Shown here: piece after piece, positions 1 to 9,016 of the stretch
Layout: every line of letters starts with the position of its first letter
How positions within the stretch are numbered: the first letter of the stretch is position 1
Assembly: GCF_009498735.1 (NCBI RefSeq)
Contig: NZ_ML762426.1
Span: 1 to 37,886, forward strand
Direction of reading: 5' to 3'
Length of the DNA: 37,886 bases
Origin: Gracilibacillus oryzae
Lineage (GTDB): Bacteria; Bacillota; Bacilli; Bacillales; Amphibacillaceae
Made by a program: the position numbers and the translations under genes
Notes under the pieces: generated by a model
Told to the model about the DNA's origin: nothing
What the model saw: only the letters and a program-made list of their open reading frames with translations
Databases searched by the model: none

Positions 1-105
1 ATGTAAATGAGTAAGATCCCTCAGAGACGATGAGGTAGATAGGTTCGAGGTGGAAGCATGGTGACATGTGCAGCTGATGAATACTAATCGATCGAGGACT
101 TAACT
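1..105 (+). rRNA. 23S ribosomal RNA, 3' end (partial)
   Basis: The first ~105 bases match the conserved 3' end of bacterial 23S rRNA, including the domain VI segment ending in ACTAATCGATCGAGGACTTAA. The gene begins outside the window. The 3' boundary is placed at the end of the CTTAAC segment that normally pairs with the 5' end of the molecule, so it is accurate only to a few bases. The 5S gene follows after about 75 bases, the usual order in an rRNA operon. Confidence 0.95.
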
Positions 106-181
106 AAATTTAACATCGTTTGATACTTGTCCATATTTCTTATCTAGTTTTGATGGTATATCATACCACAATCTTATACAT

Positions 182-300
182 TGTCTGGTGACGATAGCGG
201 AGAGGTCACACCTGTTCCCATGCCGAACACAGCAGTTAAGCTCTCCAGCGCCCATGGTAGTTGGGGCCTTGCCCCTGCAAGAGTAGGACGCTGCCAGGCA
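182..300 (+). rRNA. rrf: 5S ribosomal RNA
   Basis: About 119 bases with typical Firmicutes 5S sequence, including the CCGAACACAG loop and the GAGAGTAGGACG-like 3' segment. The ends pair as expected for helix I: TGTCTGGT at 182-189 pairs with the reverse of GCCAGGCA at 293-300, with G-U pairs. No tRNA genes follow; a terminator ends the rRNA operon immediately downstream. Confidence 0.95.
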
Positions 301-303
301 AAC

Positions 304-339
304 AAAAAAGCTTTTAGAGGAAACTCTAAAAGCTTTTTT
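304..339 (+). terminator. rRNA operon terminator
   Basis: A perfect 16-bp inverted repeat (304-319 and 324-339) around a GAAA tetraloop. It ends in a run of six T. It lies 4 bases after the 5S gene, so it is a strong intrinsic terminator for the rRNA operon. It is symmetric enough to work in either direction. Confidence 0.93.
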
Positions 340-423
340 AATGTTATAATATATCTATCATACAGAATTCTTGGCAAAACTTGTCCAGACATATTAGATT
401 GTTTTAGATTGGAGTGTTATTAC

Positions 424-879
424 ATGAATCATGAAAAGATTGCAACATATTGGAACAGATTTAAAGCCGAACATCCTACTGCTCCAGATGTTTATGAAGC
501 ATGGGGATTTGGAAGCAATAGTCACCATGCAGATGAGTTAGGAAAGCTAGTAATAGAAGGTAAAAAAACAGCAACCACATCCAACTACAGATTGTATGAG
601 CTGTATTCAGAAGCTTTGCCTTACCCCGGATTACATAATATTATCCTGAATGGTGATGAAGAACCAATTGCAATAGTGAAAACAACTACTGTGGAAATTA
701 AAACATTTAATGAAGTTGAAGCAGAGCATGCCTATTTGGAAGGTGAAGGGGATAGATCTTTAGCATATTGGCGTGAGGTCCATGAAGATTTCTTTAAACG
801 AGAATATGAAGCGATAAATGAAGAATTCCATTATAAGGTACCAGTAGTATGTGAGCGGTTTGAATTGATTTATAAATGA
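424..879 (+). CDS. ASCH domain-containing protein
   Basis: A 151-residue soluble protein of the ASCH (ASC-1 homology) family, a beta-barrel fold related to PUA and thought to bind RNA or nucleotides. The N-terminal half carries the family's conserved block, a WGFGS run followed by GKKTATTS (about residues 28-53), then a P-x-P-G region and a C-terminal CERFELIYK strand. An open frame extends upstream to 181 but runs through the 5S rRNA. The start is therefore the ATG at 424, with GGAG at 411-414 as a distant ribosome site. No operon partners: it stands alone between the rRNA terminator and the convergent ytfP. Function beyond the domain is not known to me. Confidence 0.85.
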   Translation: MNHEKIATYWNRFKAEHPTAPDVYEAWGFGSNSHHADELGKLVIEGKKTATTSNYRLYELYSEALPYPGLHNIILNGDEEPIAIVKTTTVEIKTFNEVEAEHAYLEGEGDRSLAYWREVHEDFFKREYEAINEEFHYKVPVVCERFELIYK

Positions 880-904
880 TAATTGGTTGTTTGAATATGA
901 TAAA

Positions 905-935
905 ACCGCATAAAACTGAAGCAGTATTATGCGGT
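905..935. terminator. Hairpin between convergent genes
   Basis: Perfect 9-bp inverted repeat ACCGCATAA / TTATGCGGT (905-913 and 927-935) midway between the ends of the ASCH gene and the convergent ytfP. There is no long T tract on either side, so it is only a plausible shared terminator. Confidence 0.5.
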
Positions 936-962
936 ATACCATCGAATTAGATAAGTGAGTGC

Positions 963-2222
963 TTAACCTAAGCTCTCCCAAGCTGCATGCATTCCGGCGA
1001 CTCTTCCTGTTACCATAGCAGCTGTTATGTTATAACCACCGGTATATCCATGTATGTCCAGAACTTCTCCACAGAAGTATAAACCGTGCATAAGCTTTGA
1101 TTGCATTGTATTTGGAACGATTTCTTTAATAGAAACACCTCCACCAGTTACAAATGCTTTCTCTAATGGCAAACTTCCATTGACCAAAAAGGAAAAGCTT
1201 TTAAAATTATCGACAATTGCATTAATCTTTTCCCGGGAAATATTTGCGCCATTTGTTTGCGGATCAATTTCACACTTTTTTAAGATGAAATCCAGAAACC
1301 GTTCAGGTACATACCCTTTTAAAATATTTTTCAAGCTTTTCTTCGGTTGATTATTTATAATATTAACTATTTCCTCCAGTAAGTTGGATTGTTTTTGATC
1401 GGGTTTGGAATCTATTGAGACTCGTACTGACTTTTGGCCTTTCATTAATAATTTTACAATATATTGAGAACATCTTAATACTGCAGGGCCTGAAATACCA
1501 AAATGGGTAAACAACATGTCCATCCTGTGTGTAATTACTTTTTTATCTTTCTCATCATAAACAGATAAAGCAATATCTCTAAGTGCTAAACCTTGGAGGG
1601 ATTTATTACGAATAAAGCCCTCATTAGAAACAATCGGGACTTCAGTTGGGTATAGCTCTGTGATTGTATGTCCTGCTTTTTTTGCCCATGGATAGGCATC
1701 ACCAGTTGATCCAGTATGAGGAACAGATGCTCCCCCTGCTGCTATGATAACAGAATTTGTAGATATTTTTTCTCTGTTTTCTAATATGATCGTGTGTGAC
1801 TGCTCTCCATAGTCAATAGCTTTCACTGTTGTTTTTGTTCTTATTTCAACTTGTAAATTCGCTAATTGATCGAGTAAAGATTGAACGACATCTTGTGCTT
1901 TGTTACTGATTGGGAACATCCTGCCATGATCCTCCTCCTTTAAACCAACACCAAGGCCTTCGAAGAAATCAATAATATCGAAATTGTTGAAAGTAGAAAA
2001 AGCACTGTATAAGAACTTTCCATTACCCGGAATGTGCCTTATAACTTCCTCTTCTGGCAAGCGATTGGTGACATTACATCGACCTCCCCCTGAAATTGCC
2101 AGCTTCTTTCCTAATTTTGTTCCTTTATCTATAAGCAATGTTTTCGCACCTTGCTCTGCTGCAGCGATAGCTGCCATTAAACCAGATGGACCACCGCCGA
2201 TGACTACAACTTGATATGTCAT
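963..2222 (-). CDS. ytfP: NAD(P)/FAD-dependent oxidoreductase, HI0933/BaiN family
   Basis: A 419-residue flavoprotein of the HI0933-like family, called YtfP in B. subtilis. The N-terminus is a Rossmann FAD-binding fold with VVIGGGPSG at about residues 6-14. It is followed by the family-specific [13 protein letters not shown] block near residues 42-54. A second dinucleotide signature, FVTGGGVS, and the [16 protein letters not shown] segment near the C-terminus complete the flavin site. Length is normal for the family. The start ATG has a GAGG ribosome site eight bases upstream on the minus strand. It is divergent from ytgP, the arrangement I recall from B. subtilis. The physiological substrate is not established; related enzymes reduce bile-acid intermediates in gut clostridia. 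Confidence 0.9.
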   Translation of the reverse strand: MTYQVVVIGGGPSGLMAAIAAAEQGAKTLLIDKGTKLGKKLAISGGGRCNVTNRLPEEEVIRHIPGNGKFLYSAFSTFNNFDIIDFFEGLGVGLKEEDHGRMFPISNKAQDVVQSLLDQLANLQVEIRTKTTVKAIDYGEQSHTIILENREKISTNSVIIAAGGASVPHTGSTGDAYPWAKKAGHTITELYPTEVPIVSNEGFIRNKSLQGLALRDIALSVYDEKDKKVITHRMDMLFTHFGISGPAVLRCSQYIVKLLMKGQKSVRVSIDSKPDQKQSNLLEEIVNIINNQPKKSLKNILKGYVPERFLDFILKKCEIDPQTNGANISREKINAIVDNFKSFSFLVNGSLPLEKAFVTGGGVSIKEIVPNTMQSKLMHGLYFCGEVLDIHGYTGGYNITAAMVTGRVAGMHAAWESLG

Positions 2223-2264
2223 AAAATAAACCTCATTTCTATTGCTGTTCCTTTTTCATAATAA

Positions 2265-2293
2265 ACTATAATGTAATAAGAGTAAAACAACAA
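2265..2293 (-). promoter_or_regulatory. Candidate sigma-A promoter for ytfP
   Basis: On the minus strand, TTGTTG (2288-2293) and TATAGT (2265-2270) are separated by exactly 17 bases, about 40 bases before the ytfP start. Both boxes match the sigma-A consensus well. Confidence 0.6.
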
Positions 2294-2319
2294 TTAATAC
2301 CTTATAATGACATCTTTCG

Positions 2320-2341
2320 ATAACATTCATGTAAATGTTAT
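2320..2341. repeat. Inverted repeat upstream of ytgP
   Basis: ATAACATT (2320-2327) and AATGTTAT (2334-2341) form a perfect 8-bp inverted repeat with a 6-base spacer. It sits about 50 bases before the ytgP start and overlaps a weak TATGAT -10-like box (2339-2344). It could be an operator, but in AT-rich DNA it may be chance. Confidence 0.35.
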
Positions 2342-2388
2342 GATAAAATAGTTTACGTTATATGAATATGAAGAATATAGGTGAAAAC

Positions 2389-4011
2389 ATGTCAAGGTCT
2401 AATTTTATTCGAGGAACAATGCTTTTAACAGGAGCTAGTTTCTTATCGAAGTTCTTAGGGATGATTTATATGATTCCCTTCACGAATCTTGTTGGTGAAG
2501 AAGGAATGACCTTATACGGATATGCTTATACTCCATACACTATATTATTAAGCGTATCTACAGTAGGTGTTCCATTAGCTGTCTCTAAATTTGTTTCAAA
2601 ATATAATACACTAAATGATTACTATACAAGTATGAGGATGTTTAGACTAGGTACTATCATGATGATAATAACGGGTATAGTCTCCTTTATTATTATGTAC
2701 TTAGGTGCAGATTTTATTGCTAAAATGATGTGGGATCCCAGAACAGAGGGTGAAATAACAGAGGAAGACCTTGTGAGCAGTTTACAAATGGTTAGTTTTG
2801 CTCTTCTTCTTATTCCGAGTATGTCTATCATGCGAGGATTCTTTCAAGGGAATGAATCAATGGGACCAACTGCTGTATCACAAGTAGTGGAACAAATTAT
2901 TCGTATTGCGTTTTTATTAATTGCAGTATTTTTCATAATGACGGTATATAACGATATTTCTACAGCAATCAGTTTTGCAGCATTTGCAGCTTTTGTTGGT
3001 GGAATTGCTTCATGGATTGTTTTAGCAATATATTGGATGAAGCGAAAAAATCATCTCAATCGAAAAGTTGTTGAACAAAAACACAAAGTAGAAATCCCAA
3101 AAAAAGACCTGCTTTCTGAGTTGTTTACGTATGCAGGGCCTTTTGTTCTAGTTGGAATAGCCACACCCTTGTATCAATTAATAGATCAATACACATTCCA
3201 GCACGCAATGGCAGAGATTGGATTAGAGGATATTTCAAACATAGCATATTCCAGTTTTAATGTACAAGGACACAAGCTTGTTATAATTCCTGTTACGATT
3301 GCGACAGGTTTATCTCTTGCTCTGATTCCTGAAATAACTAAAGCATTTCAAAAAAATCAACTAGAACTTGTAAAACAACAAGTCAATCAGACGATCCAAA
3401 TTATTATGTTTTTTGTATTACCAGCTGTTTTGGGTTTAATTATTCTTGCTAATGAAATATATACTGGTTTGTTTGGTGGTGACCAAATTGAGATCACAGG
3501 GAAATTGTTTGCATGGTATGCTCCTCTAGCATTAACATTTGCATTCTTTACAATTACTGCTGCAATATTACAAGGTATTGAAAAGCAACAATTTACATTA
3601 ATTAGTCTTTCAGCAGGTATCCTTATAAAGTTACTTTTGAATTCCATTATGATCCAAACATTTCAAGCAAAAGGTGCCATTATTACAACAATGATCGCTA
3701 CAACTATTGCCGTTGCAATGAATCTTTGGAAAATTCGAATGACACTAAGTCTTTCTTACAAAAGATTTATTAAGTTGTCAACATTAATGATTATATTTAC
3801 TATAATTATGTCTGTAGTACTTTTACTTGTAAAATGGCTGTTCGGTTTCTTTATAACATACGAGGATGGCCGAATAGAGGCATTTATTATTGCAATTATC
3901 GGTGTAGTGATTGGCGGAGGAATCTATATGTATCTTGGTTACACCTCCACATTGTTTGAACGAATTGTAGGCAGACGGGTAAAAATACTTGATCGAATAT
4001 TTAATCGATAG
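2389..4011 (+). CDS. ytgP: MurJ-type lipid II flippase / polysaccharide transporter YtgP
   Basis: A 540-residue polytopic membrane protein of the MOP/MVF superfamily, about 14 hydrophobic segments from end to end. The order, length and genome context match YtgP, which B. subtilis work identified as a MurJ flippase moving lipid II across the membrane for peptidoglycan synthesis. The N-terminal stretch FIRGTMLLTGASFLSKFLG is characteristic of this SpoVB-like branch. Three in-frame ATGs are possible (2362, 2368, 2389). I choose 2389 because AGGTGA lies 4 bases upstream and the protein then begins like its relatives (MSRSNF). The downstream ytzG ribosome site overlaps the ytgP stop codon, so the two are probably co-transcribed and translationally coupled. 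Confidence 0.9.
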   Translation: MSRSNFIRGTMLLTGASFLSKFLGMIYMIPFTNLVGEEGMTLYGYAYTPYTILLSVSTVGVPLAVSKFVSKYNTLNDYYTSMRMFRLGTIMMIITGIVSFIIMYLGADFIAKMMWDPRTEGEITEEDLVSSLQMVSFALLLIPSMSIMRGFFQGNESMGPTAVSQVVEQIIRIAFLLIAVFFIMTVYNDISTAISFAAFAAFVGGIASWIVLAIYWMKRKNHLNRKVVEQKHKVEIPKKDLLSELFTYAGPFVLVGIATPLYQLIDQYTFQHAMAEIGLEDISNIAYSSFNVQGHKLVIIPVTIATGLSLALIPEITKAFQKNQLELVKQQVNQTIQIIMFFVLPAVLGLIILANEIYTGLFGGDQIEITGKLFAWYAPLALTFAFFTITAAILQGIEKQQFTLISLSAGILIKLLLNSIMIQTFQAKGAIITTMIATTIAVAMNLWKIRMTLSLSYKRFIKLSTLMIIFTIIMSVVLLLVKWLFGFFITYEDGRIEAFIIAIIGVVIGGGIYMYLGYTSTLFERIVGRRVKILDRIFNR

Positions 4012-4021
4012 GAGGATGAAC

Positions 4022-4726
4022 TTGCGTCTAGATAAATTACTCGCAAATACAGGGTTTGGCAGCAGAAAAGATGTGAAGCAGTTAATTAAAAAGAAACAGG
4101 TAAAAGTAAATGAAGTTATTGTAAAAAAGGCAGATATCACAGTTAATCCTGAGGTTGATATCATTACATGTAAGGGAGAAAAAGTCGAATACCAGGAATT
4201 TATTTATTTTATGCTGCATAAACCGCCTGGCTATTTATCCGCAACAGAAGATGCCATGCAAAAGACTGTTTTAGATCTTTTAGAAGAAAAGGATAAGCTT
4301 TTAAATCCCTTTCCTGCAGGCAGACTGGATAAAGATACAGAAGGCCTGTTATTAATTACAAATGATGGACAATTAGCACATGATTTATTATCACCTAAAA
4401 AACATGTGAGAAAGAAATACTATGCCAAAATTGAAGGATTGGTTACCAAGGCTGATATCGATGAATTTAAAAAAGGAGTCGATATTGGCGGGTATGTTAC
4501 CAAACCTTCCGATTTAATTATCTTATCTGGTGATACCATTTCTGAAATAGAGGTAACTATAACGGAAGGAAAGTTCCATCAAGTAAAAAAGATGTTTGAA
4601 GCTGTTGATAAAAAAGTGATCTATTTAAAGAGGCTTTCAATGGGGTCATTAACATTAGATGAAAATCTGCCAAAAGGGAAGTATAGACAACTGACAAACG
4701 ATGAGCTAGATTCATTGAAGAAATAA
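4022..4726 (+). CDS. ytzG: RsuA-family 16S rRNA pseudouridine synthase
   Basis: A 234-residue enzyme of the RsuA/RluB/RluE group that isomerises a uridine in rRNA to pseudouridine. Residues 1-50 form an S4 RNA-binding domain (MRLDKLLANTGFGSRKDV). The catalytic motif GRLDKDTEGLLL follows, with the nucleophilic Asp at about residue 103. The start is TTG at 4022: AGGAGG lies at 4010-4015 with ideal 6-base spacing. The ATG at 4016 directly abuts that site and would be too close. The ribosome site overlaps the ytgP stop. Length is standard. Which uridine it modifies cannot be told from sequence. Confidence 0.9.
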   Translation: MRLDKLLANTGFGSRKDVKQLIKKKQVKVNEVIVKKADITVNPEVDIITCKGEKVEYQEFIYFMLHKPPGYLSATEDAMQKTVLDLLEEKDKLLNPFPAGRLDKDTEGLLLITNDGQLAHDLLSPKKHVRKKYYAKIEGLVTKADIDEFKKGVDIGGYVTKPSDLIILSGDTISEIEVTITEGKFHQVKKMFEAVDKKVIYLKRLSMGSLTLDENLPKGKYRQLTNDELDSLKK

Positions 4727-4737
4727 GCGAACAGTAA

Positions 4738-4762
4738 AAAACCAGCATAATAGATGCTGGTT
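4738..4762 (-). terminator. Terminator of ytzE (bidirectional hairpin)
   Basis: Perfect repeat ACCAGCAT / ATGCTGGT (4741-4748 and 4754-4761) with a 5-base loop. On the minus strand the stem is followed by six T, so it is a good intrinsic terminator for ytzE. On the plus strand the T tract is poor, but the hairpin may still help end ytzG. Confidence 0.8.
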
Positions 4763-4797
4763 AACAAATATATACGTTTAAAAATATAGCTTCCTTA

Positions 4798-5016
4798 CTA
4801 AGAGATTCTTACTTTTTTCTTTGTGATTTCCCAACGTCCCCGATTTGGGCTATTGACAAGCCCGTTGTAAGCTAACAAATGTAAATCTCGTTGTGCTGTA
4901 CGGTCTGTAATACCAAATTCTTCTGCTATATCACCAGTGCTGACAGCCCCATTCTCTTTAATAAATAAATAAACGGCTTTGGCACGAGATAGCATGCGGG
5001 TGGTTGATTGACTCAA
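4798..5016 (-). CDS. ytzE: Small DeoR-type HTH protein
   Basis: A 72-residue protein that is little more than a winged helix-turn-helix of the DeoR type (residues 8-60), with GDIAEEFGITDRTAQRDL as the recognition region. It lacks the C-terminal sugar-phosphate sensor domain of full DeoR regulators, as does B. subtilis YtzE, so any ligand or partner is unknown. The start codon is TTG, with AAGGAG about 8 bases upstream on the minus strand. It is convergent with ytzG and divergent from the potassium channel gene, and could regulate that neighbour or itself (inference only). Confidence 0.85.
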   Translation of the reverse strand: MSQSTTRMLSRAKAVYLFIKENGAVSTGDIAEEFGITDRTAQRDLHLLAYNGLVNSPNRGRWEITKKKVRIS

Positions 5017-5156
5017 AGAATCACTCCTTAAAAGTTATCGGTAACCATATAAAAGCATATTCAAGTTGATACTTATATTTTACACTTGTTTTATTATTTT
5101 ATCTAGTTTTTAAATTAAGAATTTACAGACAATTAAAATTTTGGGGTGATTCTTTT

Positions 5157-6164
5157 ATGTACCTTCTAAAGTTATTATTTAGAAAAACAATTCATATCTC
5201 TAATTATTTTTTATTTATTTCAAGTATTCTATTGGTGATCTTTACTTCTGTTATTATTGTTTTAGCAGAACCGGAAACTTTCCCTACAATATTTGATGGT
5301 TTCTGGTGGGTCATGACAACGGTAACTACAGTGGGTTATGGAGACTTTTATCCGGTAACTGTATTTGGACGTATTATTGGTTTGTTTTTATACATATTCG
5401 GTATTGGTTTAATCGGTATAGTTATAGGAAAAATTATTGACGCATTTGCCGTATACCGAAAGAAAAGACAGGAAGGTGATATTGTGTATAACGGGAAGGG
5501 GCACTATATAATAATTGGCTGGTCGCAAAAGGCGAAATTTGCGATTAAAGAAATGCTTACAACAGATAATACTATTGATATTATTATTATTGATCAATTG
5601 GAAACAGCGCCAATTTTAGACACGAATGTTTTTTACATTAAAGGCAATGCTTCAGAGAAAGCTACATTAGAAAAAGCGAACATAAATGAAGCCAAATCTG
5701 TATTAATTTTTGCAAATGATAATATCAGCAATGGCCAATTAGCAGATGGGCAAACATTATTAATTGCCTCGACAATTGAATCAATTGCTCCAAACGTTCA
5801 TACGATTGCAGAAATAATGCAAGAAACACATTTGAAAAATTTCCGATACATGAATGTGGATGAGTTTATTCTTTCAGATGAAACCATTTCTTCTTTATTT
5901 GTAAGATCTGCATTCAGGAAAGGTGTATCCAATATCTTCTCCCAATTGTTAAGGCGATCAAAAGGGGATGATCTGTATTATGTTCCGGTAAAGTCAGAGT
6001 GGACAACATACGGTGATGCGTTTAATGATTTACTCCAACATGGCGCTACATTGGTTGCAGACAAGAACAAATTGAATATCAACCGAATGTTAGACAAGAA
6101 AATACCTGATGATGCCGAATTATATGTCATTTGTGACAAAGAGACCCACCAAAAACTTTTATAA
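5157..6164 (+). CDS. Two-TM potassium channel with RCK domain (YugO/MthK type)
   Basis: A 335-residue channel subunit. The first transmembrane helix spans about residues 16-37. A pore helix and the selectivity filter TVGYGD follow (residues 58-63), then the second helix (about 69-95). From about residue 112 (GHYIIIGWS) there is a TrkA-N/RCK Rossmann domain, and the C-terminal part probably completes the RCK module that gates the pore in tetramers. It resembles B. subtilis YugO, which carries K+ signals in biofilms, but there is no mistic-like (mstX) gene in front. The ribosome site is GGGGTGA, 7 bases before the ATG. thpR starts 12 bases after its stop, so the two are likely co-transcribed. 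Confidence 0.92.
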   Translation: MYLLKLLFRKTIHISNYFLFISSILLVIFTSVIIVLAEPETFPTIFDGFWWVMTTVTTVGYGDFYPVTVFGRIIGLFLYIFGIGLIGIVIGKIIDAFAVYRKKRQEGDIVYNGKGHYIIIGWSQKAKFAIKEMLTTDNTIDIIIIDQLETAPILDTNVFYIKGNASEKATLEKANINEAKSVLIFANDNISNGQLADGQTLLIASTIESIAPNVHTIAEIMQETHLKNFRYMNVDEFILSDETISSLFVRSAFRKGVSNIFSQLLRRSKGDDLYYVPVKSEWTTYGDAFNDLLQHGATLVADKNKLNINRMLDKKIPDDAELYVICDKETHQKLL

Positions 6165-6176
6165 GGAGAGCTGTAA

Positions 6177-6740
6177 ATGAAACAAGGGGATCCCCATTAT
6201 TTTGTTGCAGTTAAAATTGATGAAAACACGAAAAAATTTCTAAATAAGATTCAGGAGAATATAAAAACAAAGTCGCTGCCTTTTAAAGTATGGATTCATG
6301 AGCAGGATTTCCATATTACATTACAATTCCTTGGTGCTACCAGCCAGGATAAGATAACAGAGTTAAGTGAAACTTTAATGAGCATGGAAGAGCTTCCAGC
6401 GTTTACAACAACAATCGGCCATTTGAAAACATTCGGCAAATCAGTACAGCCTAGAGTATTGTGGGTAGATGTAGAAAGAACCCAGGCAGTGAGACAGTTA
6501 CATCAATTAGTTACTGACAAGTGTAAAGAATTAGGCTTGCCAACAGATACGAGAAGCTACCAACCACATATTACTTTGGCAAAGAAATGGCATGATAAAA
6601 ACCTGCATTTCGATCAAACAATTTTAGAGGATTATCAGGAAAGAAAAATGGATATAACAGAAGTAGCGATCTATAAAATAAATTTGAACAGCAAAATCAA
6701 ATATGAGCCAATCGCTGTTTTTAGATTAGCAAGCAATTAG
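6177..6740 (+). CDS. thpR: RNA 2',3'-cyclic phosphodiesterase (LigT/ThpR)
   Basis: A 187-residue 2H-phosphoesterase. Both catalytic HxTx motifs are present: H46-I-T48-L and H131-I-T133-L. Family members hydrolyse 2',3'-cyclic phosphate ends of RNA and can ligate tRNA halves in vitro. Length is standard, and the ribosome site AAGGAG lies 8 bases upstream. It is the YtlP equivalent by context, followed 10 bases later by a conserved unknown gene. The likely operon is K+ channel, thpR and the unknown gene. Confidence 0.92.
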   Translation: MKQGDPHYFVAVKIDENTKKFLNKIQENIKTKSLPFKVWIHEQDFHITLQFLGATSQDKITELSETLMSMEELPAFTTTIGHLKTFGKSVQPRVLWVDVERTQAVRQLHQLVTDKCKELGLPTDTRSYQPHITLAKKWHDKNLHFDQTILEDYQERKMDITEVAIYKINLNSKIKYEPIAVFRLASN

Positions 6741-6750
6741 GAGTGGAAAA

Positions 6751-7686
6751 ATGGCCCAGCTCATCAAGTTAAAAAACTATATTTCACGGTATGAAACAGA
6801 CATATATCATTATCCCGGCCAATTCTCTCGTTTAAAGACAGAAAATTGGAAAAATATGAAGTCAATGTGGGTGAATCAGCAAGAGAATAAGAAAATAGAA
6901 CGAGGAAAAGAAGAGGAATCTAGCGAAGAAAGCAACTGGCGCAGATTATTCAGCCGAAAAAAAGATAATGATTATGAAGAGGAAGAACAAGAGCAAACGT
7001 ATTTACCTGAGAGTGAATTAGAACTCAAACATTATTTTTTGGATAAATTATTAGGATTTCAGCTAAAATGGGCCTCCACCACAATAAGTGAAATGTCATT
7101 TTTGGATCAAGGTTATAAAAGAGATTATTTACTGAAGTTTTTCTTGCAGAGAATCCCTGATAATTATCTATTATTGTATTATCCTGTTTTCTCATTGAAA
7201 AATCACTTAGTAGATGGTGAAATAATCGTTATTAGCCCATTAGAGGTTGAAGTTATTACAATCTTCGAGAAGACTGCCAGGAAAACCATTATAGCAAATG
7301 ATGAAAGAGTCTGGTTTACAGAAGAAAATGGTATCCAGTCTAAAGTGTTAAGTCCTGTTATTCCATTAAAGCGAACAGAAAAAATAATTCGGTCTATATT
7401 AAATAACCAGCAATTGGAATTCCCGATTAAGAGAACAGTTCTGTCAAGAAAAAATGATATAGAATATAAAGCGGAGCCATATCAAATGGAATATATTGGT
7501 CGCGGTGAATATGAAGAGTGGCTGAATCAAAAACAAAATTTAACATCCCCTCTTAAACACAATCAATTAAAAGTCGCTAATGCTATTCTCAAATATTGCG
7601 AAACAACAGCCTTCAGACGACCTGAATGGGAAAGAGAAACAGACAAAAAAGAAGACAATAATAGACAAAATTTCTATGAATTTTAG
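6751..7686 (+). CDS. Conserved hypothetical protein (YtlQ position)
   Basis: A 311-residue soluble protein with no signal peptide or membrane segment. Residues ~35-90 are a highly charged Glu/Lys/Arg-rich stretch that looks disordered. On both sides are mixed alpha/beta segments with many aromatic residues. The central part (about 95-260) looks like a compact domain that may be nuclease- or NERD-like, but I cannot show catalytic residues and do not assign a function. Its position right after thpR matches B. subtilis ytlQ, also uncharacterised. It starts at ATG 6751 with GGAG in front. Confidence 0.75.
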   Translation: MAQLIKLKNYISRYETDIYHYPGQFSRLKTENWKNMKSMWVNQQENKKIERGKEEESSEESNWRRLFSRKKDNDYEEEEQEQTYLPESELELKHYFLDKLLGFQLKWASTTISEMSFLDQGYKRDYLLKFFLQRIPDNYLLLYYPVFSLKNHLVDGEIIVISPLEVEVITIFEKTARKTIIANDERVWFTEENGIQSKVLSPVIPLKRTEKIIRSILNNQQLEFPIKRTVLSRKNDIEYKAEPYQMEYIGRGEYEEWLNQKQNLTSPLKHNQLKVANAILKYCETTAFRRPEWERETDKKEDNNRQNFYEF

Positions 7687-7741
7687 AAAAATATCAATTA
7701 ATACTTGAAATTATGTCTAGTTTTGCGGTAATCTATTATTA

Positions 7742-7770
7742 CTATTCCCTATTTTAATTAATAGGAATAG
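7742..7770. repeat. Inverted repeat upstream of ytmP
   Basis: CTATTCCCTATT (7742-7753) and AATAGGAATAG (7760-7770) pair over 11 bp with one bulged base. No T tract follows. It lies in the 155-base gap before ytmP and could be a weak terminator for the preceding operon or an operator. Confidence 0.4.
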
Positions 7771-7841
7771 CTAAAGTTATTTCTACCAATACGAAATGAT
7801 AATTAATTAATAGATTATGTGAGGAATTGAGGGTGACAACT

Positions 7842-8645
7842 GTGGAACATATTTTAGGAGATGACTGGACAATTGAACCAGCTGGTGGTTCAACGGGTGC
7901 AGCATATTACGCACAATCAAATAATAAGCGGTTGTTTTTAAAACGTAACTCTTCCCCTTTTTTAGCAGTATTATCCGCACAAGGAATTGTACCGAAATTA
8001 GTCTGGACAAAGCGTTTAGAAAATGGTGATGTTGTTACTGCCCAACAATGGCTTGAAGGTAAAGCATTAAATGTGGAAGAAATGCAGCATCCTAAAGTAG
8101 CTTCATTGCTTAGCAAGATTCACCATTCCTCAGAACTTTTAGATATGCTTTTAAGAATAGAGAAAACAACAGTTACTCCTGAAAACAGCTTAGCAATGGT
8201 AAAAGAAATTTTCGAAAGTACGAATGAACTGAAGGATTCTCTTCTGTTATACAAAGCTAATAAATTTTTGGAAACTCGTGCCTATTTAATGCCGGTAAAC
8301 GAGACAGTTGTATGCCACTGTGATCTTAATCACCATAATTGGATGCTTTCCCAAAATGGTGAATTGTTTTTGATTGACTGGGATAATGCACGTGTTGGGG
8401 ATCCAGCTATGGATATTGGCAGAATACTGCAGTCTTATATACCGAAGGATGATTGGGATCTGTGGCTAAGTTACTATGGCATGGAAAATAGTCATCATCT
8501 GATGCAAAGAGTTCACTGGTATTTAATCATCGATGAAATCGTTGGCTACGCTTGGTCTGTAAAGCAAAACAGGGAGAAAGAAGCTAATTCCCACCTCAGA
8601 GAATTAAATCAGCTTCTTTACCAAGTTAGTAATTGGAATCTTTGA
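7842..8645 (+). CDS. ytmP: Aminoglycoside/choline kinase-like phosphotransferase YtmP
   Basis: A 267-residue protein of the APH/choline kinase fold. The catalytic loop is visible as VCHCDLNHHNWML (HxDxxxxN type) and the metal-binding segment as LIDWDNARVGDPAMDIGR, so the kinase site looks intact. The substrate is unknown; relatives phosphorylate small alcohols or amino sugars. Three starts are possible (TTG 7827, GTG 7833, GTG 7842). I choose GTG 7842 because GAGGGTGA, close to a full ribosome site, lies 5 bases before it. The end overlaps the convergent ytzH by 20 bases. Confidence 0.82.
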   Translation: MEHILGDDWTIEPAGGSTGAAYYAQSNNKRLFLKRNSSPFLAVLSAQGIVPKLVWTKRLENGDVVTAQQWLEGKALNVEEMQHPKVASLLSKIHHSSELLDMLLRIEKTTVTPENSLAMVKEIFESTNELKDSLLLYKANKFLETRAYLMPVNETVVCHCDLNHHNWMLSQNGELFLIDWDNARVGDPAMDIGRILQSYIPKDDWDLWLSYYGMENSHHLMQRVHWYLIIDEIVGYAWSVKQNREKEANSHLRELNQLLYQVSNWNL

Positions 8646-8907
8646 TTGATTGCAGCCATTGATTAAAGGATGCCTGGTGACGTAAAATATGTTGTTCCAT
8701 TTCAGAAGAATTTGCACCATTTACTCCGTACTGTCTTATATTTTCCATATGTTGAGATAATGGAAAATGTAAGGCATTTTGTTGTTGAATGGAATGAATC
8801 AGCCTGGCGATTTGTTCACATTCAGCGTTACTTCCACAACCTTCTTCTGCATGTAAACTCAGTAAGTCATGCAGGAGCTCTAATTGGTGTTGTACGTTTA
8901 AAGTCAT
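8626..8907 (-). CDS. ytzH: YtzH-like small helical protein
   Basis: A 93-residue, probably all-helical protein of the YtzH family, function unknown. It has two Cys (in EEGCGSNAECEQ) and many His and Gln. The ribosome site is AGGTGA 6 bases before the ATG. Its 3' end overlaps the 3' end of ytmP on the other strand by 20 bases, so the two messages can pair. The ytmP, ytzH and trmB order is as I recall from B. subtilis. Confidence 0.85.
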   Translation of the reverse strand: MTLNVQHQLELLHDLLSLHAEEGCGSNAECEQIARLIHSIQQQNALHFPLSQHMENIRQYGVNGANSSEMEQHILRHQASFNQWLQSIKDSNY

Positions 8908-9016
8908 ATTTCATCACCTCAGTTATAGCTTTAACTTTTTGTAGAAAACTATACTGATTCGTTTTTGAACGGAATTTGAAAATGCAAAAAACTGTTGATA
9001 AGAAGGGTGTAATTTT

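Noticed and set aside
181-423. Upstream extension of the ASCH gene frame
   Set aside because: It runs through the 5S rRNA and its terminator; the ATG at 424 gives the normal protein.
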